Origin: Hydrogenophilales bacterium
GTDB lineage: Bacteria; Pseudomonadota; Gammaproteobacteria; Burkholderiales; Thiobacillaceae
DNA: 17,257 bases
Reading direction: 5' to 3'
NCBI GenBank assembly: GCA_016719465.1
Contig: JADJYY010000020.1
Span: 1-17,257, forward strand
Made by a program: the position numbers and the translations under genes. The notes under the pieces are model-generated. The model was not told where the DNA came from, searched no databases, and saw nothing but the letters and a program-made list of their open reading frames with translations. Each line of letters starts with the position of its first letter. Position 1 is the first letter of the stretch. Of the stretch, positions 8,178 through 16,041 are shown piece by piece.

Positions 8178-9494
8178 ATGTCCGACCCCGCCGAATTGCC
8201 GCCGCCACGCCTGCTGCTGGTGGACGACGAAGCCAACATCCTGTCCAGCCTGCGCCGTTTGCTGCGCGCCGAGGGCTACGCGATCCGTACCGCCGAGGGG
8301 GGCGCCCAGGGACTGGAACTGCTGGAACAGGAACCCGCCGACGTGATCATTTCCGACATGCGCATGCCCGGCATGAGCGGCGCCGAGTTCCTCAAGCAGG
8401 CGCGGGCGCGCTGGCCGGACACGGTGCGCATTCTGCTCACCGGCTTCGCCGATGTGGCCTCCACCGTGTCGGCGGTGAACGAGGGCGGCATTCACAATTA
8501 TCTGAGCAAGCCCTGGGATGACGCGCAGCTGCTTCAGGCCGTGCGCGGCGCGGTGGAGCGCAAGCGCCTGGTGGATGAGCGCGACGCGCTGCTGGAACTC
8601 ACCGCCCGGCAGAACCAGGAACTGACCTTTCTCAATGAAGGGCTGGAGGATGCGGTGCGGGCCCGCACCGCCGAACTCAAGCAGTCCGCCGCGTTTCTGG
8701 AACTGAGCAACCGCAAGCTGAAGGAATCCTTCCTCATTACCTTGCGGGTGTTTTCCAACCTGATCGAGCTGCGCCAGAAGAACCTGGGCGGGCATGGCAA
8801 GCGGGTCGCCGATCTGGCGCGCAGGATCGCCCTGCGCCTGGAGATGCGCGAGCAGAAAGTGAACGACATCACGGTGGCGGGGCTGTTGCACGACATCGGC
8901 AAGATCGGCTGGCCCGACGAGCTGATCGACAAGCCCCTCAGCCTGTTCACCCCGGACGAACGCCGGCTGGCCATGAAACATCCCGCCATCGCCGAGTCCG
9001 CCCTGATGGAACTGGAGGCCTTGCGCGGCGCCGCGCGCATCATTCGCCATCACCACGAGCGCTTCAGCGGCAACGGCTACCCGGACGGCCTGGCGGGCCT
9101 GCAAATCCCCATCGGCGCCCGCATCCTGGCGGTGGCCAATGACTATGACGGCCTGCAACTGGGCACCATCACCCAGCGCCGCCGTTCCCCGGCGGAAGCC
9201 CTGGAGATGATCCGGGAAGGGCGCGGCATGCGCTACGACCCGGCGATCGTGGACCTGTTCCTGGAAGTCGTGGGCAAGACCCCGGTCGTGGAAGCGATCG
9301 GCCCGGCCCGGCCGGTCGGTTCCGCCGAACTGGCGCCGGGCATGAGACTGGCCAGGGATCTGATCAGTCCAGACGGCGTGATGCTGTTGAGCAAGGGGTA
9401 TGTGCTGGATGCCTTGCTGGTGGGACAGCTCAGGAAACTCGAGGAAACCCTGGGCCAGCCGCTGGAACTGATGATTTCCCTCGAATCGGCGTGA
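8178..9494 (+). CDS. Response regulator with HD-GYP c-di-GMP phosphodiesterase domain (RpfG-like)
   Basis: An intact 438-residue protein with GGAG at 8163-8166 upstream, 37 nt after the GGDEF-EAL gene. Residues about 11-130 are a receiver: acidic pocket D16-D17-E18, phospho-acceptor D60 (ISDMRMPG), T in LLTGFAD, K in YLSKPWD. A coiled coil (about 140-185) leads to an HD-GYP domain, about 190-370: GHGKRV, H238-D239 in LLHDIGKIG, KHP, RHHHERFSGNGYPDGL with G300-Y301-P302, and AVANDYD. All metal ligands expected for an active HD-GYP enzyme appear present, so it should hydrolyse c-di-GMP to pGpG/GMP under control of phosphorylation. About 65 further residues form an uncharacterised C-terminal tail (SAELAPGMRLARDLISPDGVMLL), a motif seen after several HD-GYP domains. 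It is the only receiver here and thus the likely target of one or both kinases. Its stop lies 1 nt from the convergent feoB stop. Confidence 0.93.
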   Translation: MSDPAELPPPRLLLVDDEANILSSLRRLLRAEGYAIRTAEGGAQGLELLEQEPADVIISDMRMPGMSGAEFLKQARARWPDTVRILLTGFADVASTVSAVNEGGIHNYLSKPWDDAQLLQAVRGAVERKRLVDERDALLELTARQNQELTFLNEGLEDAVRARTAELKQSAAFLELSNRKLKESFLITLRVFSNLIELRQKNLGGHGKRVADLARRIALRLEMREQKVNDITVAGLLHDIGKIGWPDELIDKPLSLFTPDERRLAMKHPAIAESALMELEALRGAARIIRHHHERFSGNGYPDGLAGLQIPIGARILAVANDYDGLQLGTITQRRRSPAEALEMIREGRGMRYDPAIVDLFLEVVGKTPVVEAIGPARPVGSAELAPGMRLARDLISPDGVMLLSKGYVLDALLVGQLRKLEETLGQPLELMISLESA

Positions 9495-9495
9495 G

Positions 9496-11274
9496 CTACT
9501 GGGTCAGCATGCGCGCCGTCTGGTAGAACGCGAAGCTCAGCAGCCATGCCGCGCCCAGGGACCAGGCCAGGGAAGCCCACATGACCCGATCGCTGCCGGA
9601 ATCGCTGCGCAGGGTGGCGAGGTGGAGAGGCGGGGGTGTAGATCAGGGTGAACAGCATGAAGCTGTAGGCCTGCACCCAGTCCAGGCGCTGGGCGAACAG
9701 GCCGGAGAGTTCGCTGCGCCGCCGGCGCCCGTAGATGACTACCAGGGCGCCGATCCTCCACTTCCTTGGCGACGAAGCCGAACAGCGGGGCGATGGACAA
9801 CTGGTCGATGCCAGGGGGTGAACGAGGCTCGATCCATGCGGCGATCTGGCCGGCCAGGGTGGCCGGGACCAGCAGGGGGAACGTCACGGGGACATGGGCG
9901 AGGCCAGACCAGGGCGACCCACAGGATGATGAAGCCGCCGGCCTGGCTCAGGAAATGGCCGGATTCCCGGAAGGCCTGCCTGCCGCCAGGGCGGCCAGGG
10001 TGGGGATCGGTAGGGCGGCAGTTCCATGAGCAGGGTCGAGGGCGTGTCGGGTGCGGCCACCCAGCAGGCCAAGCGGTGAGGAAGGCGAGCAGGAAGCTCG
10101 CGACATACAGGCTGAACAGCACCCAGGGCGCGGCGCGAGGACTGAACACGGCGGTGGTGAAGAACAGGAAGACCTGGAGCCGGGCCGAGCACAGGGAGAG
10201 GGATCATCATCATGGCGGCGTTGCGCTGGGCGCGGCCGCGCATGACCAGGTGCCCATCATGGCCGGCACGTTGCAGCGAAGCCCATAGTGCGCCCGACAA
10301 AGGCGCGGCCGTCCAAACCCAGCCTGGCCATGAGGGCGTCCATCAGGAAGGCGGCCCGGGCCGGGTAGCCGCTGTCCTCCACCACCGCCATGGCCGGGAA
10401 GAAGGCGACGATGATGGGCGGGGAGGGACATGACCGTGCCGACGCCGTCGTACACGCCTTCCAGCGGGAAGCTGGAAGCCCAGGCCGGTAGTCCTGCGAC
10501 CAGGGGCGCGAGCCAGAGCGTCTTGACCTCGTCCAGCAGCCAGCCCAGGCCCTCCTGCGGGGGCGCGCCGATGCCGTAGACCACCTGGAACACGGCCAGC
10601 ATGATCCAGCAGGAACAGGGAATGCCCAGCCAGGGTGCAACAGCCACTGGTCGACCCGGTCGGTGCGGGTGGGGGAGAGGCAGATGGGGATGTGCAGGCT
10701 GTCCGACAGGATGTCATTCAGCGTGTCCTCGATGACGTCGTCCTCGGTCAGGGCGATGGCGCTGGCGTGGGTGGTCTGTGGGTGTTCGCGCAACCATGCG
10801 GTGAGGGCCTGCTTCAGTTCCGGCACGCCCTGGCCGTGCTTGGCGCTGATCAGCCGCACCGGCATGCCCAATTGCGCCTCAGGTGTTCGGTGCGCACCCT
10901 GATGCCCCGGTGTTTGGCCTCGTCCGCCATGTTCAAGGCCAGGAACATGGGCAGACCCAGGGATTTCATTGCAGCACCAGGGCCAACTGGCGTTCCAGCT
11001 GGGTGGTGTTGAGCACCACCAGGATGCCGTTGAGGGGCTGGGTTTCCACGAAGCGCCGGGCCACCCGCTCGTCCTCGGAGAAGCCGTGCAGGTTGTGCAG
11101 GCCGGGCAGGTCCACCAGTTCCACCATGCCGTCGCCCAGCAGCAGCCTGGCGGACAGCAGTTCCACGGTCAGGCCGGGCCAGTTGCCGACCCGGGCGCCG
11201 GCGCCGGTGAGGCGGTTGAACAGGGTGGATTTGCCGGTGTTGGGCATGCCCACCAGGGCGATGCGTTTGCTCAT
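9496..11274 (-). pseudogene. feoB: FeoB ferrous iron transporter, multiply frameshifted
   Basis: Reading leftward from ATG 11274 to TAG 9496-9498 gives about 593 codons, a short but normal FeoB length. The G domain shows G1 GMPNTGKST, the G2 region NWPGLTVE, G3 VDLPG, G4 NMAD and G5 ISAKHG. The membrane core shows DRVDQWLLHP, VYDGVGTVMS, PIIVAFFPAMAVVEDSGY, ARAAFLMDAL, CNVPAMMGT, QAGGFIILWVALV and the C-terminal gate motif FGFVAKEV, ending YQTARMLTQ. FeoB imports Fe2+ across the inner membrane using GTPase-linked gating. These pieces lie in alternating frames: shifts of 1 nt are needed near 10970, 10880, 10635, 10615 (two that cancel), 10425, 10285, 10250, 10210, 9895, 9820, 9755 and 9625-9640. 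Only one or two residues are disturbed at each, which looks more like sequence error than old decay. It follows feoA after a repeat-containing gap. Confidence 0.88.
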
Positions 11275-11318
11275 GGCGGGGAAATAGGCGTGGTGAGGAT
11301 GGCGGAAAAAGGTGAAAA

Positions 11319-11415
11319 CCTGGCTTCCCCCTTTGTAAAGGGGGTGAGGAGGATTATTGCCCGGCGGGGGGCTGAGGTTGCCAAATCCCCTGTCCGCTTG
11401 CAAGGGGGGAACTGG
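11319..11415. repeat. Compound palindromic repeat (BIME/MITE-like) between feoA and feoB
   Basis: The left arm contains the perfect palindrome CCCCCTTTGTAAAGGGGG at 11327-11344. The right arm (about 11381-11415) contains a related imperfect palindrome, CCCCTGTCCGCTTGCAAGGGG. The two arms are also imperfect inverted copies of each other: left CCTGGCTTCCCCCTTTG...GGGGG...GGATTA against the reverse complement of the right CCAGTTCCCCCCTTG...CAGGGGATTTGG. A GC-rich centre separates them. This inverted pair of palindromes is the architecture of REP doublets and small MITEs, and CCCCCTTTnnAAAGGGGG-type repeats are frequent between genes in many bacterial genomes. It lies in the feoA-feoB transcript, where it would form strong hairpins and could affect mRNA stability or feoB expression. 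Copies elsewhere cannot be checked here. Confidence 0.65.
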
Positions 11416-11439
11416 ATTGCGGGAATGTGGTTCCAGCCA

Positions 11440-11695
11440 TCACACGCATTCCACCTCCGGGCACGGTTGCATCTGGATGATGGCGGCCTCGGCGCGGCGG
11501 ATCATCAGGTCGGTTTGCCCGGCGCGGACCTGGATCGGCCCCCCTGGAAGGCGAGCGGCGGATGACCTTGATGCGCCGGCCCGGTTGCAGGCCCAGGGCG
11601 CGCATGCGGGCGGCCAGTTCCGCCGGGGCGTCGATGCTCAGGATGGTGCCGCAGCGGCCGACGGGAAGGGTATGCAAGGGGCAGGGCGGGGTCAT
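11440..11695 (-). pseudogene. feoA: FeoA, small SH3-like partner of FeoB (one frameshift)
   Basis: ATG 11695 begins MTPPCPLHTLPVGRCGTIL, continuing SIDAPAELAARMRALGLQPGRRIKVIRRSP. After a 1-nt insertion near 11536-11545 the next frame continues GGPIQVRAGQTDLMIRR and AEAAIIQMQPCPEVECV, ending at TGA (11440-11442). The span is 256 nt, exactly one more than 85 codons, so a single inserted base fits. L.....G....I......L..R...LGL.PG..I.V.RR.P.GGP..VR.G.....LRR.EA..I is the FeoA pattern, and about 84 residues is normal length. FeoA is a cytoplasmic SH3-like protein needed for FeoB-mediated Fe2+ uptake. Its ATG overlaps the stop of the upstream kinase gene by ATGA, so the two are translationally coupled. 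feoB starts 165 nt downstream. Confidence 0.85.
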
Positions 11696-13208
11696 GACAG
11701 GGTGGTCCGAATACGGTTGATCGCCCCATCCGCGTCCGGGCCGAGATTCAGGACATGGGGCTGTTCGCTTGCGCTGAAGGGTTCGAGGCTGGCGAGTGGG
11801 CTTCCAGCACTTCCAGCCCGGCTTCCGAGGCATCGCGGCCTTCGGCCATACGCCGGCCCACTCGCTCGCGCAGGATGTCCAGCGCGGCCTCGGCGGCGGC
11901 GATGAACCGGGGCAGGGCCCGTTCCCGGGCCAGCCGCGCGAAGGGCTCGCGCCAGTCGCGCCGGATGAAGGTGGCGTCGACGATGACCATGAAGCCCGAC
12001 TCAGCAGTCGCGGGCTGTATTCAAGCAGCCGGGCCAGGGTCCGCCCGCCGGCTTCCGGGTGTAGATGCCGCCGGGTATGCCGGCGCTGGATTCCCCGGCC
12101 GCGAGGCCGAACAGGCGCTGCGCTCCACGTCGGAGCGCAGGCGGACGGCGCCCAGGCGCTCCAGCAGGCGTTGCGAGTGCCAGGTCTTGCCGGAGCCGGA
12201 GACGCCATGCATGAGGATGAGGGGGGGCCGGCGGTCGTGGGCGAGCCGGTCGGCCAGTTCAGGTAGTCCCGGCATTCGCCGAAGTCGACCCCGGATGCTC
12301 CGGCCCGCTGGGTCGCCAGGATCGCGGCCACCTTGGCCCGCACCGTGGCCCGGTAGACCTGGTAGTAGGGCAGGGCGGCCAGGCCCGGGTAATCGCCGGT
12401 GTGTTCCAGGTAGCGGTTCAGGCCGCGCCAGGCCAGGTCGGCCCGGCCCCGGGGGCGCAGGGCCATGGTCAGGAAGGCGATCGTTGATGACGTCGATGAA
12501 GCGCAGGTCCGGGATTGAATTCGATGGCGTCGAAGATGAGGGGCTGCTCGTTGGCCCAGGCGATGTTGCCCAGGTGCACGTCGCCGTGGCATTCGCGGAT
12601 GAAACCACCGGCCTTGCGGGCGGCGAAGTGGCCAGCCAGGCGTTCGCCCTCGGCCCGGCTCCAGGCTTCGACGCGGTCGATGACGGCCGGGGAGATCCGC
12701 CGGCGTCGGCAGGGCGCGCAGATGGGTGAAATTGGCGGCTATGGGGCGCCATGACCTCATCCGGCAGGCCGTGGGCGCTGTCCGCCGGCGCGACAGCGAC
12801 TGCGTCATGGAAGGCGGCCACCCGATCGGCGATGGCGTCGATCTGCTCGGCAGTGACTTACGCTTTCCCGGTCAGGGTGGCGTCCGCCAGGAAGGCGCGC
12901 ATTTTTCACCGCCCATTCCAGTACCGGGCCTTCGCCGCCGAGGCGGGCGCGTCCGTTGCGCCGGTGACGGGCAGACGCCGAAGTAGATGTCCGGCGCCAA
13001 GCCGCGGTTGACGGATTTCCGCCTCCCAGCAAACGCAGCGCTTGTCCAGGCTGGAAAGTCCAGGAAGCCCAGGTCCGGGGGCTTCTTCAGCTTGTAAGCG
13101 TAGTCCCCGGCCAGGATCCCCAGGAGATATGGGTTTCGATCAGCCTGGGCGCGGGCGCCGCATGGGATAGGCCTCGGGCCGCAGGAGTCCGGCGATGAGG
13201 GGCGTCAT
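11692..13208 (-). pseudogene. Fused aminoglycoside-phosphotransferase-like / P-loop kinase, multiply frameshifted
   Basis: The reconstructed gene runs from ATG 13208 (MTPLIAGLLRPEAYP) to TGA 11692-11694, about 505 codons, the usual size of the family annotated bifunctional aminoglycoside phosphotransferase/ATP-binding protein. The N-terminal half shows LIETHIS, LAGDYAYKLKKPPDLGF, the catalytic-loop ECHGDVHLGNIAW (about 12570-12600) and a FDAIEFNPDLRFIDVINDLAF-like metal-binding stretch. The C-terminal half carries Walker A in LILMHGVSGSGKTWHS (about 12187-12225), LRSDVER, and IVDATFIRRDWREPFARLA. The fragments occupy alternating frames, with breaks near 13145, 13030, 12910, 12700, 12530, 12480, 12260, 12100, 12000 and 11790 (approximate). 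The substrate of this family is not established, so no resistance role should be assumed. It lies 22 nt after fbpC and overlaps feoA by ATGA. Confidence 0.8.
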
Positions 13209-13230
13209 GGGTGGGAGGTCATGGGCGGGG

Positions 13231-14287
13231 TCATTTGCGGAACGCCACCACGTGGTCGATGCCCAGGCGGATGCCGATCTTCTCGCCGATGGCGTGGTTG
13301 TGGTGGGAGTCCACCTGGGCCAGGACCCGGTTGCCGCCCGGAAGCTTGAGGGAGTACAGGAAATCCGCGTCGGAAGGCCTTGCGCTCCACCTCGGCCAGC
13401 AACAGGCTGGAATCGTCATGGATGATGTCGTCCGGGCGGATCAGGACTTCCACCTGGCAGCCCCTTCTCGCACAGGGAACAGCCGCCATCCTCGTCGCAG
13501 CCCGAGGATGTAGCCTTCCAGGACGCCCAGTTCGATTTCCACCTGATGGCTGTTGAGCACTTCCCGGGCAACAGCACCACCGCCCGACGAAGTCGGCGAC
13601 GAAGCGATTGGCCGGCTGGTGATACAGGTTGTAAGGCGTGTCCCATTGCTGGATGACGCCCTGGTTCATGACACCGATCACGTCGGCCATGGCGAAGGCC
13701 TCGTGCTGGTCATGGGTCACCAGCCGAGGGCGGTGGTGCCCTCGTGCTTGAGGATGTCGCGGACTTCCAGGGCGAGTTTCTCACGCAGTTCCACGTCCAA
13801 GTTGGAGAAGGACTAGTCCAGCAGCAGCAGGCGGGGTCCCGAGGCCAGGAGCGCGGGCCAGGGCGACGCGTTGCTGCTGGCCACCGGACAACTCGTGGGG
13901 ATAGGCTTCGGCGCGGCCGGAGGGGAATACCGTGTCCAGCATGGCGGCGACGCGCGCGGCGCGGGCGCCCATATCAATGGCGCAGGCCAAAGGCGACGTT
14001 GCGGGCGATGGAGAGATGGGGGAACAGCGCGTAGTCCCGGAACACCATGCCGATCTTGCGGGCGTCCGGCAGCAGCGCCTGGCCGGGACCGCTGACTCGC
14101 TCGCCGCGCAGATGGATGTCACCCTGCCGGGGCATCGAAGCCGGCGATCAGCCTTGGCCGTGGTCTTGCCGCAACCCGAGGGGCCTTGAGCGGCCGATCT
14201 GGCCTTCCTCCAGATGGAAGGAAACACCGCTCAGCACAGGTTTCTCGCTGAAGCGATGGCCGGTTCGATCTTCCAGGGTGGGGGCAT
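13231..14287 (-). pseudogene. fbpC: FbpC-type Fe3+ ABC transporter ATPase, frameshifted and with an amber codon in Walker B
   Basis: The reconstructed frame runs from ATG 14287 to TGA 13231-13233, about 352 codons, typical of FbpC/AfuC/FutC. Visible parts: RFSEKPVLSGVSFHLEEGQIG; Walker A GPSGCGKTT (about 14160-14190); Q-loop region CSGTTRCSPISPS, out of frame for part; signature ELSGGQQQRVALARA (about 13860-13890); Walker B LLLLD followed by TAG at 13813-13815 where Glu is expected, then SFSNLDVELREKLALEVR; H-loop VTHDQHEAFAMAD; VIQQWDTPYNLYHQPANRFVADFVG; and a C-terminal TOBE-like region ending GIRLGIDHVVAFRK. It would energise FbpB for ferric iron import. Several 1-nt shifts (near 14280, 14170, 13880, 13725, 13580, 13480 and 13375) break the frame. 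Divergent from fbpB; a Fur-like site overlaps its presumed promoter. Confidence 0.85.
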
Positions 14288-14304
14288 GGCTAAAGCGGAA
14301 TATT

Positions 14305-14322
14305 CAAATGAGTCATTATAAT
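14305..14322. promoter_or_regulatory. Fur-like operator over a TATAAT box in the fbpC-fbpB divergent promoter
   Basis: AATGA-G-TCATT (14307-14317) is a perfect 5-1-5 palindrome. Read on the minus strand with flanks, ATAATGACTCATTTG resembles Fur boxes of the GATAATGATTCTCATT type. It overlaps TATAAT at 14315-14320 on the minus strand, 27 nt before the fbpC start, and TATAAT at 14317-14322 on the plus strand, about 48 nt before the fbpB start; the ATTATAAT core serves both directions. The -35 elements are poor on both strands (CGGACA-like for fbpC, nothing clear for fbpB). Fur covering the -10 region would give iron-dependent repression of both transcripts. The site is an inference from a short match in an AT-rich patch of otherwise GC-rich DNA. 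Confidence 0.5.
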
Positions 14323-14370
14323 ATGCCGATTATCCCGATGTCCGGCTCCCGATATCCGTCGCCTCGAAAA

Positions 14371-15993
14371 ATGAAGTCCCGATTCTCTTTTTTTGCATGG
14401 TCGCAGCGGTCCTGGCGCCGATAGGTGTCGTTGCCGGTGGCCAGCGTCGTGGTCAACATCTTCCAGCCGGACAAGGAGGACGTCTGGGCGCATCTGGCGG
14501 AAACGGTGCTGGCCAAGTACGTATTCAACAGTCTCGCCCTGGCGGTGGGCGCCGGCCTTAGCGCCGCCCTGCTGGGCACCGGGGCAGCGTGGATCGTCGC
14601 CATGTACCGCTTTCCCGGCCGCCGCCTGATGGAATGGGCCTGTTGTTGCCCCTGGCCATGCCCACCTATGTCATCGCCTATGCCTGCACCGATTTTCTGC
14701 AATTCGCCGGTCCGGTCCAGACCACCCCTGCGCGAGGCATTCGGCTGGACCCGCGACGATTACTGGTTCCCCAGGAGGTGCGCTCCCTCGAAGGCGCCGT
14801 CCTGATCTTCAGCCTGGTGTTCTACCCTATGTCTATGTGCTGGCGCGCACCGCCTTCCTGGAACGCTCGAGGTGTTGATGGAGGCGGCGCGCATGCAGGC
14901 TACAACCAGCGCGCCGCCTTCTTCCGGGTCGCCTTGCCGCTGGCGCAGCCGGCTGCGTGGCGGGCGGCGTGGCCCTGGTCATCATGGAGAGCCTGGCCGA
15001 GTTCGGCGCGGTGTCGTATTTCGGCGTGCCCACCTTCACCACCGGGATCTATCGCGCCTGGTATGCCTTCGGCGACCCGGTCGCCGCCTCCCCAGCTGGC
15101 CGCCAGCCTGCCTCGCCGTGGTGGCCCTGGCCCTGGTGCTGGAGAAGGCCAGCCGCGGCCGGAGCCCCTTCGACGATACCGGCGGTCGACCCTCATTGCA
15201 GCCGAGCCTGGTGGGCGGGCGCGCCGCCCTGGCGACCATGGCCTGCCTGGTCCCCTGATCGGCGGCTTCCTGCTGCCAGGCGGCCTGCTGCTCGCCATGG
15301 CCGTGGGCGAGGGGACCAGCCAGTTCGGCGTAGAAATACCTGGCGCTGGCCGGGAATAGCCTGGGTCTGGCAAGAATCGCCAGCCTGCTGGCGGTGATCG
15401 TCGCCCTGCTTCTGGCGTATGCCGGCCGGGCCCATCCGGGTAGGCTGATGGCGGCTGTCAAGCGTCGCCTCCCTCAGCGCTGCCGTACCCGGCACGGTGA
15501 TCGCGGTGGGCGCACAGGATACCGCTGACGGCCCTGGACCATGCCCTGATCGCCTGGGCCGCGAGCAATTTGGGATTTCCCTGGGCCTGGTGATCACCGG
15601 CACCGCCACCGCCCTGGTGTTCGCCTACCTGGCCCGTTCCTGGCGGTGGCGTTGAACGCGGTGGAATCGAGCCTGGCGCGCATCCTTTACCGGAACCTGG
15701 ACGAAGACGGCCCGCAGCCTGGGCGCCAGCCGCGCCGGGCTGCTCGCCCGGGTGCACGTGCCGCTGCTGTCAGGGGGGATCGTTTCGGGCTTGCTGCTGG
15801 TATTCGTCGACGTGATGAAGGAACTGCCCGCCACCATCGTGCTGCGTCCCTTCAACTTCGAAACCCTGCCCGCGCAGGTCTATATCCTGGCGGCGGACGA
15901 ACGCCTGGCCGAGGCGGCGACGCCCTCCTGATCATCGTCGCGGTCGGCCTGATCCCGGTGGTGCTGCTGTCACGCACCATGCGACGAAAGTAG
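14371..15993 (+). pseudogene. fbpB: FbpB-type Fe3+ ABC transporter permease, multiply frameshifted
   Basis: The reconstructed gene runs from ATG 14371 (MKSRFSFFA) to TAG 15991-15993, about 540 codons, matching the double-length iron permeases FbpB/AfuB/FutB. Pieces in order across frames: MVAAVLAPIGVVAG; FQPDKEDVWAHLAETVL; YVFNSLALAVGAGLSAALLG; MYRFPGRRLMEWA; LAMPTYVIAYACTDFLQF; first EAA loop MEAARMQ...RVALPLA; ALVIMESLAEFGAVSYFGVP; TTGIYRAWYAFGDPVAAS; then a second half ending in the repeated permease module with LGASRAGLLARVHVPLLSGG (second EAA-type loop) and FVDVMKELPATIVLRPFNFE. It should form the inner-membrane channel with FbpC. The first break lies at about 14394-14397, just after a T7 tract; many follow. 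A weak CCCCG/CGGGG hairpin lies just downstream, before convergent fbpA. Confidence 0.85.
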
Positions 15994-16023
15994 AACTCGC
16001 AACGGCAGGCGCCATTCACCACC

Positions 16024-16038
16024 CCCCGGGATGCGGGG
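16024..16038. terminator. Weak hairpin between convergent fbpB and fbpA
   Basis: CCCCG (16024-16028), loop GGATG, CGGGG (16034-16038) forms a 5-bp GC stem in the 48-nt gap between the two convergent stops. Neither side has a T run, so it is at best a weak bidirectional transcription barrier. Confidence 0.25.
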
Positions 16039-16041
16039 CGA

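Noticed and set aside
4934..8239. An 1101-codon open frame on the minus strand opposite the GGDEF-EAL gene
   Set aside because: It is exactly antisense to a gene with intact dCache, PAS, GGDEF and EAL motifs. Its product is a low-complexity mix rich in Gln, Gly, His and Ala with no domain. High third-position GC commonly opens this antisense frame.
9581..10288. Plus-strand frames across the feoB region (for example 9581-10288 and 10969-11565) as novel small genes
   Set aside because: They are antisense to recognisable FeoB and FeoA segments and have no domain, ribosome site or consistent codon pattern.
11755..12729. A 324-codon plus-strand frame opposite the kinase gene
   Set aside because: The minus strand encodes HGDVHLGN and GVSGSGKT motifs in family order. 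The plus product is Arg, Pro and Gly-rich without motifs.
853..13815. Reassignment of TAG to an amino acid in this organism
   Set aside because: The two in-frame TAG codons stand at positions expected to be Trp and Glu, which one recoding could not satisfy, and TAG terminates feoB and fbpB at the expected C-termini.
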